Assembly: GCA_030433215.1 (NCBI GenBank)
Contig: JAUIMC010000003.1
Span: 124,001-188,000, forward strand
DNA length: 64,000 bases
Source: Alphaproteobacteria bacterium
GTDB taxonomy: Bacteria; Pseudomonadota; Alphaproteobacteria; Caulobacterales; Parvularculaceae
Direction of reading: 5' to 3'
Shown: positions 43,704 to 56,400 of the stretch, in pieces
Layout: the number at the start of each line of letters is the position of its first letter
Position numbering within the stretch: the first letter of the stretch is position 1
The notes under the pieces: generated by a model
What the model was told of the DNA's origin: nothing
The model's database searches: none
Seen by the model: the letters and a program-made list of their open reading frames with translations, nothing else
Program-made: the position numbers and the translations under genes

Positions 43704-45320
43704 TCAGCTTCCGCTGAAAGGACGGCGCGCGTCCTTGAGCATTTCCCGCGCCGCATTGCGGCCCGGAAGCCCCGTGACGCCGCCGCCCGGATGCGCGCCA
43801 GAGCCGCAGTGATAAAGCCGTTTCAAGGCGCCGCGATAATCGCCATGGCCGAGCGCCGGGCGCGCCGCCCACATCTGGTCGAGACTCATGGCGCCGTGAA
43901 AAATATCGCCGCCGACAAGCCCGAACTTGTCTTCAAGATCCTGCGGCGTCAGCACCATCCTGCCAAGAACGGACTGCCTGAAATTCGGCGCATAGTCGTT
44001 GACCGTGTCGATGACCAGATCGGCGGCCGCGTCGCGGTGATCCGACCATGACCGGCCATCCGGCAACTCCGGCGCGAATTGATGACAGAAGAGGCTCGCC
44101 ACATGACGGCCCTCCGGCGCGAGACTGTCGTCGACGGTCGAGGGGATCAGCATTTCGATTATCGGCTTTGACGACCAGCCCTTAAGTTTCGCTTCGCTAT
44201 AGGCCCGGTCCATGTAATCGAGACTGGGCGCAATGACGATGCCGGCCCGGTGATGTTCGCCGGCGCCGGGAAGCGCGGTGAAATCCGGCAGTTCCGACAA
44301 GGCGACATTCATCCGCAGCGTGCCGGAGGCGCAACGCCAGCCTTCCATGCGGCGGCGAAACTCGGGATCGAGCGCTTCGCGCGGCGCGAGGCGCCCGTAA
44401 AGCAGCTTCGGATTGACATTCGACGCGACGCGCGCAGCCGCAATCTCCTCGCCGCTTTCCAGAATGACGCCCGTCGCTTCTCCATCCTTAACGCGCAGAG
44501 ACTTTACCGCCGTGTCCGTCGAAATTTCGACGCCGGCCTTTTCGCAGGCCTTGCGCATGGCGCCGGTAATCGCGCCCATGCCGCCGACCGCATGTCCCCA
44601 GGCGCCTTTGACGCCGTTCGCCTCGCCGAACACATGGTGCAAGAGCACATAGGCCGAACCCGGCGTGTCGGGGCTGGCGTAATTGCCGACAATGGAGTCG
44701 AAACCGAATGACGCCTTCACCGCATCGGATTCGAACCAGGCGTCGAGAAAACCGCGCGCGCTTTTCGTGAAAAGGTCGAGCACGTCCTGATGCAATTGCG
44801 CGTCGCCGCGCACTATTGGAAGAAGCTGCGAGGCGGTCGTGAACGCGGCGCCAAGACCTTTTTCGGGATTGGGCGGCGTTTTAAGGGAGATATCGCGCAG
44901 GATGTCTGCGACTTTATCAAGCCGGTCGTAAAAAGCCGGCAGACGTTCGGCGTCAGCCTCGGAAAACTTCCGGAATTCAGCCTGCGTGCTTGCCAGGTCG
45001 TTGCCGAGCTTCAGGTAACGCCCGTCGGGAAAGGGAAAGAAATTCGAGATTGGGCGATTGAGAATGCGCAGGCCATGCGCGGCGAGCTCCATGTCGGTGA
45101 TGACTCGCGGATTGAGAAGGCTCACCGTATAACTCGCCGTCGAATTCCTGAAGCCGGGGTGAAACTCTTCCGTCACCGCCGCGCCGCCGACGACGCCGCG
45201 CCTTTCGCAGATGCGAACGCTCAAGCCAGCCCGGGCGAGGTAAAAGGCGCAGACAAGCCCGTTATGGCCGCCGCCGATGATCACCGCATCATAATCGCCT
45301 GCCGTCATCGTCCCGCTCAC
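43704..45320 (-). CDS. Phytoene-desaturase-like FAD-dependent oxidoreductase
   Basis: 538 residues. N-terminal FAD motif DAVIIGGGHNGLVCAFYLAR with the second glycine pattern and CERR as end of the ADP-binding fold; the C-terminal flavin motif includes HCGSGAHPGGGVTGLPGRNA. It belongs to the CrtI/PYROXD2-like group, in which many members do not act on carotenoids; no other crt gene is present, so the substrate is unknown. Start GTG at 45320, or ATG four codons later. It is divergent from the alpha-hydroxy-acid oxidase gene. Confidence 0.85.
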   Translation of the reverse strand: MSGTMTAGDYDAVIIGGGHNGLVCAFYLARAGLSVRICERRGVVGGAAVTEEFHPGFRNSTASYTVSLLNPRVITDMELAAHGLRILNRPISNFFPFPDGRYLKLGNDLASTQAEFRKFSEADAERLPAFYDRLDKVADILRDISLKTPPNPEKGLGAAFTTASQLLPIVRGDAQLHQDVLDLFTKSARGFLDAWFESDAVKASFGFDSIVGNYASPDTPGSAYVLLHHVFGEANGVKGAWGHAVGGMGAITGAMRKACEKAGVEISTDTAVKSLRVKDGEATGVILESGEEIAAARVASNVNPKLLYGRLAPREALDPEFRRRMEGWRCASGTLRMNVALSELPDFTALPGAGEHHRAGIVIAPSLDYMDRAYSEAKLKGWSSKPIIEMLIPSTVDDSLAPEGRHVASLFCHQFAPELPDGRSWSDHRDAAADLVIDTVNDYAPNFRQSVLGRMVLTPQDLEDKFGLVGGDIFHGAMSLDQMWAARPALGHGDYRGALKRLYHCGSGAHPGGGVTGLPGRNAAREMLKDARRPFSGS

Positions 45321-45473
45321 CGGTCAAAGGCGCAGCCCGAAAGCCGCAAAACGCCAGACCTATCGCCGCCCGGCGGTAAAAACAATGCGCGGGGGCTTTA
45401 CTGTGTTGCGTTGTTTCACAGCGGCGAACAGTGTTGATACTCTGCCGCCCCTTGCAAAAAGCCCGAGAGTCCC
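45321..45473. promoter_or_regulatory. Divergent promoter region
   Basis: 153 bp between divergent genes. CTGTG (45400-45404) and CACAG (45417-45421) form a spaced inverted repeat that could be a regulator site. Confidence 0.3.
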
Positions 45474-46646
45474 ATGCCCAGCCTCCGTCTTGCGCCTGCC
45501 TCCACAAGCGATTTCCGCGATCTCGCGGAGAAGCGCCTGCCCCGGCAATTGTTCGATTATGTTGACGGCGGCGCCTATAGTGAGAACACGCTGCGGGCGA
45601 ATGTCGAAGATTTCCAGACGCTGCGGCTGCGCCAGCAGGTGATGCGCGACGTGTCGAAACTCGACACCTCCGTCGAGCTCTTCGGACGGCCCATGACGAT
45701 GCCTGTCGCGCTCGCCCCCATCGGCCTCGGCGGCATGATGGCGCGCCGGGCCGAAGTTCAGGCGAAACGCGCGGCCGATGCGGCGGGGCTTCCCTTCTGC
45801 CTCTCGACCGTGGCGCTGTGTCCCGTCGACGAAGTCGCCGCTATTTCCTCGACCCCTTTCTGGTTCCAGCTTTACATGCTGCGCGACCGCGGCGCGGTGA
45901 CGGAGATTCTTGAGCGCGCGAAAGCGGCGGGCGTCAAAACCCTCGTCTTCACCGTGGACGTCGCCATTCTCGGCACGCGCTACCGCGACATCCGCAACGG
46001 CCTCAGCGGTGACATCGGGCGCTGGGCCAAATTGCGCAGCGGCCCCCTTTCCTATCTCCTGCATCCGGACTGGACCTACGATGTGGGCGTCAAAGGCAAG
46101 CCCCACACCTTCGGCAATCTCGAACGCTATGTCCCCGACGCCAGAACCCCGGCGGATTTCGCCGCATGGATCACGAACCAGATCGACGCCTCCGTTACCT
46201 GGAAAGACATCGAATGGCTGCGTTCGGTGTGGGAGGGCGATCTCGTCATCAAGGGCGTTCTAACGCCGGAAGACGCCGCCGAAGCAGTCCAAGCCGGCGC
46301 CGACGGGATCGTCGTCTCCAATCACGGCGGACGCCAGCTCGACGGCGTCTCCTCTTCCATCGAAGCCTTGCCCCGCATCGCCGTAGCGGTCGGCGACAAG
46401 ACGGCCGTCCTCATGGATGGCGGCGTCAGGAGCGGCCTCGATGTGGTGAAAGCCGTCGCCTCCGGCGCAAAGGCCGTTCTGATCGGGCGCCCCTGGATTT
46501 ACGCCGTCGCGGCGCGCGGCGAACAGGGGCTCCTGGCGCTGCTCAGGAACTTCGAGAATGAAATGAAGGTCGCGATGTCGCTCACCGGCGCGCGCACTAT
46601 CGGCGAAATCACCGGCGACATTCTCGACACGGCCCGCAAGGGCTGA
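45474..46646 (+). CDS. lldD: FMN-dependent alpha-hydroxy-acid oxidase / L-lactate dehydrogenase
   Basis: 390 residues, close to LldD length. (S)-2-hydroxy acid oxidation in a TIM-barrel enzyme. The N-terminal DYVDGGAYSENTLRAN block, the FMN-site strands, and the catalytic histidine in VVSNHGGRQLDG (H284) are present, followed by MDGGVRSGLDVVKAVASGA and VLIGRPWIYA. Lactate is the usual substrate but mandelate and glycolate enzymes look alike, so the symbol is provisional. Confidence 0.85.
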   Translation: MPSLRLAPASTSDFRDLAEKRLPRQLFDYVDGGAYSENTLRANVEDFQTLRLRQQVMRDVSKLDTSVELFGRPMTMPVALAPIGLGGMMARRAEVQAKRAADAAGLPFCLSTVALCPVDEVAAISSTPFWFQLYMLRDRGAVTEILERAKAAGVKTLVFTVDVAILGTRYRDIRNGLSGDIGRWAKLRSGPLSYLLHPDWTYDVGVKGKPHTFGNLERYVPDARTPADFAAWITNQIDASVTWKDIEWLRSVWEGDLVIKGVLTPEDAAEAVQAGADGIVVSNHGGRQLDGVSSSIEALPRIAVAVGDKTAVLMDGGVRSGLDVVKAVASGAKAVLIGRPWIYAVAARGEQGLLALLRNFENEMKVAMSLTGARTIGEITGDILDTARKG

Positions 46647-46666
46647 CCGGAAATCCGGCTTCCTTC

Positions 46667-47422
46667 TTATGCCTGCTTGCGGCGGCGTCTCAGTCCCATG
46701 AATGCGGCGACGGTGAACAGGCCCGCCATGGACGGGATCGGCACCGTGCTTGTGCTGCGCTCGATTTCGGACAGAACAAAGCCCGACACATCCGACAGGA
46801 TGAAAAGGCTGGCCTCGTTTTCAGGCGTGATGAAAATGCTGAAACTCAGCACATCCGAGACTGAGAAATCCGTATCCGGCGTTTCCGTATCCGCAACCCA
46901 GTCGAACTCGAGCACCGGATCGGATGCCTGGGAATTTTGCACCGAAAAGTAAGTCGTCGCCGTCGCATATTGAAGGAAAGCGTCTTCAACGGACGCCAGC
47001 GCCGTCAGGCTGTATTCGAGCACGAAATCGAGCTTCACCGTATTCGTCGTCGAATTGTTGAACATCGTGATAATCGAGTCAGCAATCCCGAAGGCGTCCG
47101 CGCTGCCGATTCCCGGCGATTCGCCCGTCGCGTTCAACTGAACCGACACGGGCGCCACTGTCATTGAAGTCGGAAACGCCGGCGACAGGGCTGCGCTATG
47201 ATTGCTGCTCGCATCGCCATCGGCAAAAGAGTCAGAGTCGATAAGAACCGTTTCGCCGAAGACTTCGACATCCGCGTCGCCGGTTCCTTCGGCAACGCTG
47301 ACGCCCGTCAGGGAAAGGGTTGCGTCAATCGTGGACTGAAAGAGCGGAACCGCGAGAGCCTGTCCCGCGCTTAACAAGCTCAAGGCCCAGCCGACCGCCG
47401 CGATTTTGAAAATTTTACTCAT
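46667..47422 (-). CDS. Exported protein with PEP-CTERM-like sorting tail
   Basis: 251 residues. Signal peptide to about 24 (AQALAV-type end after a hydrophobic stretch). The mature part is Ser/Thr/Asp-rich, beta-like and without cysteines. The C-terminus has the tripartite tail of exosortase substrates: a VPIPS motif, a hydrophobic segment (LFTVAAFMG) and a basic end RRRRKQA. VPIPS deviates from the common VPEP. Begins 26 bp after the autotransporter stop, with AAGGGGTG before the ATG, so it is probably co-transcribed. No exosortase gene is in the window. Confidence 0.78.
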   Translation of the reverse strand: MSKIFKIAAVGWALSLLSAGQALAVPLFQSTIDATLSLTGVSVAEGTGDADVEVFGETVLIDSDSFADGDASSNHSAALSPAFPTSMTVAPVSVQLNATGESPGIGSADAFGIADSIITMFNNSTTNTVKLDFVLEYSLTALASVEDAFLQYATATTYFSVQNSQASDPVLEFDWVADTETPDTDFSVSDVLSFSIFITPENEASLFILSDVSGFVLSEIERSTSTVPIPSMAGLFTVAAFMGLRRRRKQA

Positions 47423-47448
47423 GGCACACCCCTTTACAGTTATCCCCG

Positions 47449-50400
47449 TTAGAACTTCACGACAGCACGAATCTCGCCCCGCGCCTCTTCTCTCTCCGCG
47501 CCGAATTCGCTGACCCCGGCGGCGGACACTTCATAACGCTCGCCGGCGACAAGGCTGAAGCCCGCTTCCATCTTCAGCGCATCGCGATTGTCGCTCTCGC
47601 CCAGAAGACGGAACTGGTGATCCGGCATGTCCGCGAAGCTCGCCGTCACGCTCTCGCCTTCACCATAGCGGCGAACCCAGGAAAGGGACAGATGCGGACG
47701 GATATTAGCGCCTTCGATATTCATATTACTGACCATCCGCAGACCGAATTCGCTTTCAAGTTGTTCGTCTTCGCCTCTTTCCACATTCAGCGACAGATCC
47801 GAAAGCCGGTTATGGGCATAGGCGGCGCCCTTGGTCTCGCGGTAATTCAGCGCCGCGAACATCTCCGGCGCGCCGGGCAGCTCACGCAGGCTCCGGCCGG
47901 TTTCGACGCTCAGCCCGAACGCACGACCGTCCTTTTCAAATCCGGCGTAGTTTTGCGGCCCTGTCCTGTAAAGCGGATCGTCGCCGGTGATATCCATGGC
48001 GCCCCAGCTCATCGCCGCGGTCGCATACCCGGCCTCGCCCAGAGGCGCAGAGCCATACAGCGTCGTCGTCGTCGACTTGAACGCCGATGAAGACAAGGCG
48101 TCGCCGAGCGTGCCGTTCCCCTGGAGATGGGTCATGGAAAAGCCGACAAGCGCGCCGGATTTGGTTTCGACATCAACGCCGCGCACGAAACCCGCAACGT
48201 CGCCGGCGAAGTTCGCCGCGAAAGCGGGCGCCGCACTGCCGCCCTTGAAGGTCGCGCCCCAGGCGGTCGCGCCTTTTGTCGTTTTGCGGCCTTCGGTGAA
48301 ATTGAAGCCGAAGGATGCCGGCGCCGCCTGGTTTGCCTTGCCGGCGCGGAAACTCATCAGGCGTTGCTGCGTCGCCGTCACGCCGGCCTCGAGCGTAGCG
48401 CCCGCCATTTCGACATTACCGGTGGAAAGCTCCGGAGTGATCCCCTCGACGGCGCTCGTGACCTGCTCTGCTTCAGGCAGCGACTGAAGCACGCCGATGG
48501 TCTTATCAACACCGCCTTCAGCAAATGACGTTGCGCTGTCGAGCGCCGCGGCGAAAGACGCCGCTGTCGCGCTCGACCCCGACATGACGCTGGAGATCGG
48601 TGCGACATTAGCGGTCACGACATAAGCATCTGCGCCGTAACTCCCGGAGAAAGACCGCAACGCTGTTGGTTCCGGCAAGGTCACGGTGCTAAATGCGCCC
48701 TGCAAGCCGTCTGTGGTGACAAAGACCGGCGGCAGCGGGAACGGACGATTAATGATTTCGACGCCGCCCTCCCCGCGAACCACGTCATAAGAAGCGCCAT
48801 CGCTATAGGCGCCTTCATTTGCAAGCACGGTGAGCTGGCCATTGGCGGTGATCGCGCCAGTGCTGTAAAGCTGTCCGACGCTCCCGTCAGCGAAAACTGA
48901 CGTCGTCAACTCGCTGCCGCCGCCGAACGACACGTCTCCATTGATTCTGAGAACGCCTTCAAAGACTTCCGTCACCCCGGCCAGCGCGCCGGGGCTGGAA
49001 AGCGTCGCTGTTCCCGCGCCGCTTTTGGCGAAATTCTCAAAGCTCTGGCCGCTCGCATTCCAGCTGTGAGCGCCGACGAAATGCAGCGTGTCGCTTCCCG
49101 CGCCGGCCGAGATCGACCCGCTTATGCTGGAGCCTTCCTCCAGGATGAGCGTATCGTCGCCGTCCCCGAGCGTAATCGCCGTGCCGCCGCTGGCGTTGAT
49201 CGTTCCCGCATTCGTGACGACATCGTCTCCGTCTCCCGACGAAATAGCGACAGTACTCTTTCCACCCGCGGAGGACGCCTTATCGTTTTGGTCGATCTCG
49301 CCATATTCGCAGACTGTGACGGCGGGAATAATCGTCACGCCGCCAATCACGACAGCAGGCGTCGAAATGTAACAGAAACTGCCTCTCGACGCGATGGTCG
49401 TCGCCTCGGCGCTTGGCGTCGCGGAAACGGTAATCGTTCCGTTGTTGATGATCGTATCGGCGCCGTCGCCGGTCACAATGCCGTAGGCTTGCGCGTAGCG
49501 AGCGTAAGCGCGCGAATAGGATTGCGCATCGCCGTCCCGTCCGCTGCCATAGCTTTCAGCGCTCGCCTTGGCGTAAGGATCCGAAACAACGGTGATCTGG
49601 CCGTCATTGATGATGGTGTTGTCGCCGCCGCCGGCATGAACGCCATAGGCCTGCGCATTATCCGCATAGGCGTAAGCGTCCGTGAATGCATCGACGCTGA
49701 AGGAAAATCCGCCGCCGGATTTCGACCTCGCCAGCGCGCGATTGGCTTCGGGCTGGCTGCGCACGCTGATCGTGCCTGTATTTTCGATCCGGTCGTCGTC
49801 AGCGCCGCTGCGCACCCCAAAGGCGCGGGCATCATTTAGCTCCACGCGCGCATAGGACGTCGCATCAGGGTCGATAAAGCTGACCCCGACGGCGTTCGCC
49901 GCAGCGGAAGACGCGCCTTTCGGCTTGTTCAGCACGCGAAGAAGCCCGGTATTCACAAAATCCAGCGCGCCGGTCAGGCTTTCAACGCCGGTCAGCGTGC
50001 TGCCATTGGCGTATGCGCGCGCATCCGCGCTTGCATGCCCGTTAATGACGGAATTGCCGTTGCCGGTCGCTGCGGAAGAGGAGAAAGCGAAAGATTCGAT
50101 CTCCAGATCGCCATTATTTACAACATAATGCGAACCATCGCCGAGCCGCACGCCGCGCAATGTCGTGTAGGAATGAGCGCGGGTGTAGGCTTTGGCGTCG
50201 GTGCCGACGCTGGCCGTGACGCCATTCGCCGTCGCATCGGCCCGCGCAACACCGCGCAGGCTGCCGCGATCGCCAAAATAGGTAAGCTTGGCGTCTCCGT
50301 CATTGATGACGGTCGTGCTGTTTTCCGCATCGTAAAAAAGACTGCCATAGCCATAATTCCTGCTCGTCGACCTGGCCTGACCGCTGGAGAAGATGGCGTA

Positions 50401-53400
50401 GCTCGAAACCGTGTTGTTCGACCTGGTGCTGTTCGTGACTTCGCCGGTGATGGTTCCGGTGTTGATCAGCGTATCTTCGCCGTCGCCGCCGTAAAGTCCG
50501 ATCGCATTGGCGCGCGCCTTGACCTCCGCTGCGGAACTGGCCGTGCCGATAGCGGCCCCCGCCGCGCCCGAGCCGGTGGTTTTCGACTCTGCGCTGACAT
50601 AGAGAACACCGTCATTACGCAGCACGTCGTCGCCGCCTTCGCCGAGAACGCCAAAGGATTCTGACTTTGCATAGGCTGCATTCGAGCCGTCCGACGCGCC
50701 GACGCCTGCGAACTTCGTATTCGTCATCGAGATATTGGAATAGCCGTAAGTATTCAGCACGCCGGCGATGGTGATGATGTCATTGTCCGCGCCGCCATTG
50801 GCGCCCCGTCCATAGGCCTCGGTCCCCAGCACCGAACTGTCGGTGTCCGATGCGCCGAAGGTAACGTCGACATCGCTGTTCATGGTTAGCCGGGCGTCGG
50901 CGATGCTTGTGACCGTTCCGCCCAGATAGAGCTCGTCAAGGCCGGCCCCGCCAGAAAGGCCGGTCGTGGTCGCCGTGGCGCCCACTGCGCCGCCGCCGCC
51001 CGAATAACCGGCAAAGGAATAAGCGCTCGACCCGAAGGTGCCGCGCGCGTCGGAGCGCGCATAAACATCGCCGTCCGTGTAAAGCAGATCGTCGCCGGCG
51101 CCGCCTTCCATGCCGTAAATGTTTGTCGTGCCCTTGACGTCGCCGCCGCTTGTCGCGCTGCCCGCCAAGGTGAAGCTCGACCCGCTCGCCGAAGCTATGC
51201 CGTTAATGTCGAGATGAATGTTCCCGTAATTATAGAGATCGTCGTTTCCGGAGCCGCCGGCCATGCCGGTTCCCGTGCCGCGGCTGCGCATCAGGCCGTT
51301 CGTGGCGGAGACGCCGGCAATGTTGAAGCTGCTATTGCTGGCGCTGATATTGGCGTTTGCGTCAATATCGATATCGCCATTGAGGTCATTGACGAGCGTA
51401 TCGTCATCGCTGTCGCCATTCATCCCGACGCCTGCGACGGTGGAATAAAGCCCGGCGTTGATTTTCGACGCGCCGGCGATGACCCGGCTTGCGGAACTAG
51501 CGCTGGTGTTCGAGGAAAGGTCGATGTCGACGAGCGCGTCATTGACGGCGTAGTCGTCGCCGGCGCCGCCGGAAAGCCCGACTGCGCTCGCTTCGATGTC
51601 CGTTTCCAGAGAGGCGCCGCCATCGGCGCCGGCGACCGCTACGCTGGTCCGCCCCACAGAACCGGTGGCGGAACCGTTGAGGTCGAGGCGCGCGGCGTTC
51701 AGGATTTCGTCATCGCCGGCGCCGCCAACGAGACCGTTGGCGGCCGCTTCGGTTTTGCTTTCCGCTGCGCCGAGAAGCGCGCCGCCCACCGTCACCTCGA
51801 CATTATAGGCGACGCCGACCGCGGTCGCGGCAGACACGCCGACGCCGTAATTTTTAATGTCGTCATGGCCCGCCCCGCCTTCGATGATCGAGGCGCGCGC
51901 TTTTGAATTGGCGCTGGTATCGCCCTTCGAAGCGCCGAGGAGCGTCACGGAGGTATTGAGATTGCCGCCAGCGACCGTCGAGACGGAGGTGACGACGCCG
52001 CGGCTCTCGATCTCGTCGTCGCCGTCCTCGCCGTCGAGGCCCGTAGACTTCGCTTCGAGGATGGTTTTCGCATCGACCAGCCCCGCGCCCGCGATAACGA
52101 CGCCGACGGCGCTCGCCTCGCCGGTCACCGTCGTGGTGCTGACGACGACGCCCCGATTGTCGATCACATCGGCGCCGTCGCCGCCGAGCGCGCCCGCCGC
52201 CAAGGCTTTGGCAGTCTGGTTGCCGGAGGCGGTGTCCACATTAGCGCCGGCCAGCGTGACATCGACGCCGTCGCTGTCGAGGCTGGCGCGCGCCGCGCTG
52301 TCGAGCCTGCCCGTATTGGACAGGACATCGTTATCATCGCCGCCGTCGAGGCCCGCCGCATCAGCGTTGCTCATGCTCGACACCGACCCGATGCTGGCGC
52401 CGGCCAGCGTGACGCGATAGCGGCCGACATTCATGTCGGCGTCGGCGTCGGTGTCCAACTCGCCGGTGTTCGACAGGCTGTCGGCGCCGGCTTCGCCGCT
52501 GAGGCCGCGCGCGCGCGCCCAGGCGAGCGGATCGGCTTTGCCGCTCGACGCGCCGATGAGCGACACCGACGTGGCGCCGGCGATCGCGTCGGCTTCGGCC
52601 TCGGCCTCGCTGTCGCCGCTATGGGTCGCGCTGTCGGCGCCCTCGCCGCCGCTGAACAGACTGGCGTCGGCCGTCGCTTCCGGTCCTGTATTCGCGAAGG
52701 AGGCGCCGGCGACCGTCGCGGCCGCGCCGTCATTGCGCACATCAGCGTCAGAGCGAACGAAGCCGTCGCCGCTGATGAAGCCCGCGTCACTGTCATCGCC
52801 GCCAAGATAGCCATAGCTGCGAGCGAAGGAGCGCGTCGCCGCATCCGCCGAATCCGCGAAGGCGGCGCCGGCGAGCGTCACGGCGACATTGGTGGAGCGC
52901 GCATTGGCGGTCGACGTAGACGAGAAATCACCGCCAAGCTCGAACATGTTGTTTCCGGCGCCGCCGGCGAGCCCCGCCGTCCAGGCGCTGGCCTGCGTCG
53001 TCACATCCGCGAAAGACGCGCCGGTGAGATTGACGGCGACAGACGTGCCCGTCACTTCGGCGAAGGACGTCGTCGTCAGATCGCCGGTGCTGGAAAGGAA
53101 GTCGTCGCCGTCATTGCCGAAAACGCCGTAAGCGGCCGCATTCGCCTTGGTCGACAGATCGCCGAGCGTGCCGCCGATAATGGTCACCTGCACCAGCTCG
53201 CCGGAAACGTCCGCCATGGCGTCGGAAATGATATCGCCCGTATTGAAAAGCATGTCGGCGCCGACGCCGCCATCCATGCCGAAGCTGTAGGCGCTGGCTT
53301 CCGTATCGATATTGCCGATATTGGCGCCGATCGGATTGACCGCGACGGAGGGCCCCGAGCCAAACGCATCGGACATGGTCTCGATGACGGCGGCGTTCAA

Positions 53401-56400
53401 CAGCTCGTCCGCGCCCGAGCCGCCGAACATGCCCGTCGCATAGGAGTCGGACGTGGTCTCGGCGATGATCGCCACGCCGCCGATGCCGTTATACTGGCCG
53501 TTGACCCCGACGCTGACCGTGGACGCGTCGGCGCGCGATGTGACGGTCAGCTTGCCCGCAAGATTTTTGAGAATGTCGTTTTCGCTTTCGGCAAGCGTCG
53601 TCTCGTCGTCTTCCTTCAGGCCGTCAGCGTCGCCGCTGAGGCCGACGGCGTCGCTTTCCGCAATCGTGTTGGCGCTGACAATCGCCGCGCCGGCGGAAAC
53701 GCCTACCGGGGTTGCGTTGACATTGACGGCGACCGACGCGTTCGCGGCGTCAGCATCCGAATCGATCGTGATGGATGCGGCGTTCTCGACCGTATCCCGG
53801 CCTTGCCCGCCATTCATGCCGAGGGCCGTCGCGTCAGCCTTCGTATCGGCGAGCAGGCCCGCCGCCCCTGCTGCAAACCCGGCGGCGACGCTGCCGTTCA
53901 CGGCGACGCCGACCGTATTGGCGTCGGCGGTCGCATCGCTCGTCATCACGCCTTCATTGCGAAGCATATCGCCGTCCGCGCCGCCCTCGGCGCCGGTCGC
54001 ATCCGCTTCGGCGAGAACCGTCGTGTCCGCAATCGCGCCGCTAACCGCAGCGCCAACCATGGAGCCCCCGAGCGCGACATTCACGGTTTCGTTGCGCGCC
54101 TCGCCGGTCGCATCGACATCGACCTTGTCGATTGTCAGGAACTGGTCTTCACCGGCGCCGAGATCGACGCCGGTCGCGTCGGCGTCGCCATGAACGCCGG
54201 CGCGCGACAGGGCGGCGGAAAGCCCGACCCCGATGCCGGGACTTACCGGCGTGCCCACAACAGCGGAAATGCTGACGCCGACCCCGGTGGAATTAGCGTC
54301 GGCGAACGCATCGGCCTTGATCTCGCCATAGGGGACTTCTTCCGAACCGTCTTCGCCCAGCGCCGCGCCGTCATTGACAACCACATCATCGTCGTCGCCG
54401 GTCTTGATTGTTGTCGCCTTGGCGATGGCGTCGGTCCTGTTGTCCGCCAGGGACCCGCCAATGGCGAGACCTTTTGTCGTGCCGCCGACCCCGACGCTGA
54501 CATCGGTCGACCGGCTGACGGCGTCCGCATCGGCGAAAAGAACAGCGCCGTTCATGACCGTGTCGGCGCCTGTTCCGAAATCGAGCAAGGTCGCGGCCGA
54601 GTCGGCGATGGTCGAGGATTTCAAGACATTGACGCCGGCGCCCACGCCGATCTGGCTGACGGCGGCGCTGACGCCGACCCCCGTCGATGTCGCTGTCGCA
54701 TCGGCGTCCGCGGTCATGTCCGCAAGGCCGGTGAAAATGTCGTCGGCCTCGAAGCTGATCAGCGCGCCGGCGGTCGCCTCCGCGCGGTTTTCCGCATCGA
54801 TGATCGGGGCGGCGATGCTGAGCCCGGTATTCGTGTAGGCGAGATCGACGGATACGCTGGTGCGCGTCGAGGTCGATGTCGCCGTGGCGTCGATTTCGCC
54901 GGTGCTGGTGAAGCTCGCATCCGCATCGCGGTCGTCAAGCACGCGCTCAACGCCGAAGGCGCGCGATTTCGCTGTCTGCTTGGCCTTGGCGAGGCCGCTT
55001 GTCACCGACAGTCCTCCCGCGGTGTTGACCGTGACGTCAACGCCCACGGAAGCGGAGCTTGCATCGGCGATCGCCGTGGCGTCGATGGTTCCCTTATTGT
55101 CGACCGTATCGGTTCCAAGACCGTCGCGAATGCCGGTCGCCGCAGCGTCGGCAAGAATGTCCTTGTCGATGATCGCCGCATTGATCCCGCCGCCGGTATT
55201 GATGAGGCTGAGGCCCACCGTCACATCGGTGCTGGTCGCGGACGCATCCGCGACGCTCGTCAGATCGCCATTGTTTTTAACCGAATCGAAGCCCTCGCCG
55301 GCGTCGATCCCGTCGGCCTGCGCCACAGCGGCGGTCTGGGAGAAAATGACCGGCGCCTCGATCTGCAACGCCTTGTCCTCGACCGCCATGGCGACGCCGA
55401 CTTCCGTCGAGATGGCTTCGGCGTCGGCGCGATTGATAACCTCGCCGTCATTGACGATGTCGTCGTCTTCCACGCCGCCCGCAAGGCCGACGGAATGGGA
55501 CACCGCATTGGCGGCGCTGTTCACGACCGTCGCATTGATGCTGAGCGGCTCGTCCGGTCCGTCGCCGTCCGGCGCAAGGTCGAATGTGGACACGGCGACG
55601 CCGACCGTATTCGACCGGGAATTCGCCGTGACGTCGATGAGGCCGGTATTGTCGATATCGTCATTGCCGGCGCCGCCGCGCACGCCGTCGGCAAAGGCCG
55701 TCGCGTCGCTGCTGTAATCCATGAGCCCGACGCCGAGGGCGCTCATCGCCTGATGCGCGAGCGTCAGGGTTTTCGACGCGCTGATCTTTTTCGAGTCGAA
55801 AACTTCGCTCAACTGCACGCCGATGCTGACGCTGGCGACATCGCTGTCCGCCGTCGCCGTGCCGGTGATGTCGCCTTCATTGAGCAGCGTGTCGGCGCCG
55901 CCGCCGGTCTCGGCGCGGTCGTCGCCGCGCAGGCCGACGATTTCGGCTATCGCGCCTTCCTCGACATATTCTTCGCTCTCTTCCGGGTTGAAATGATCGA
56001 CGATCGTCACAATCGCGTCGCTACTGACGCCGCCATCGGTGACGGCCAGCCCGAATTGATTGAAATCGGCGAAAGCGCTGAGCTCGATGCCGCCCTCATT
56101 GGTGACGCGATCAGCGCCGAGCCCGCCATTCATGCCCGTGGCGACGGCAAGGGACAGCGTGTTTTCCTCCGACTCCGGCAACAGGCTGCTCGGCGGCGAC
56201 AGCTCCTTGATCTGCGCGCTGAGATCGGTTTCCGCGAGCGTCGAAGTCGCATTCGCCGCGAGAGCGCCCTCATTGAGGAGAACGTCATTGCCCTGCCCGC
56301 CATCCATGGCCGTGCTGATCGCGCGGGTCTGGGAAACGTCGGGAACGCTGCCGAGTTTCACGGCCTGCAAGGTCATGCCGAAAACCGAGATGTCGCTTGT

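Noticed and set aside
43704-45320. Carotenoid biosynthesis locus
   Set aside because: Only a CrtI-like oxidoreductase is present; no phytoene synthase, cyclase or other crt gene in the window.
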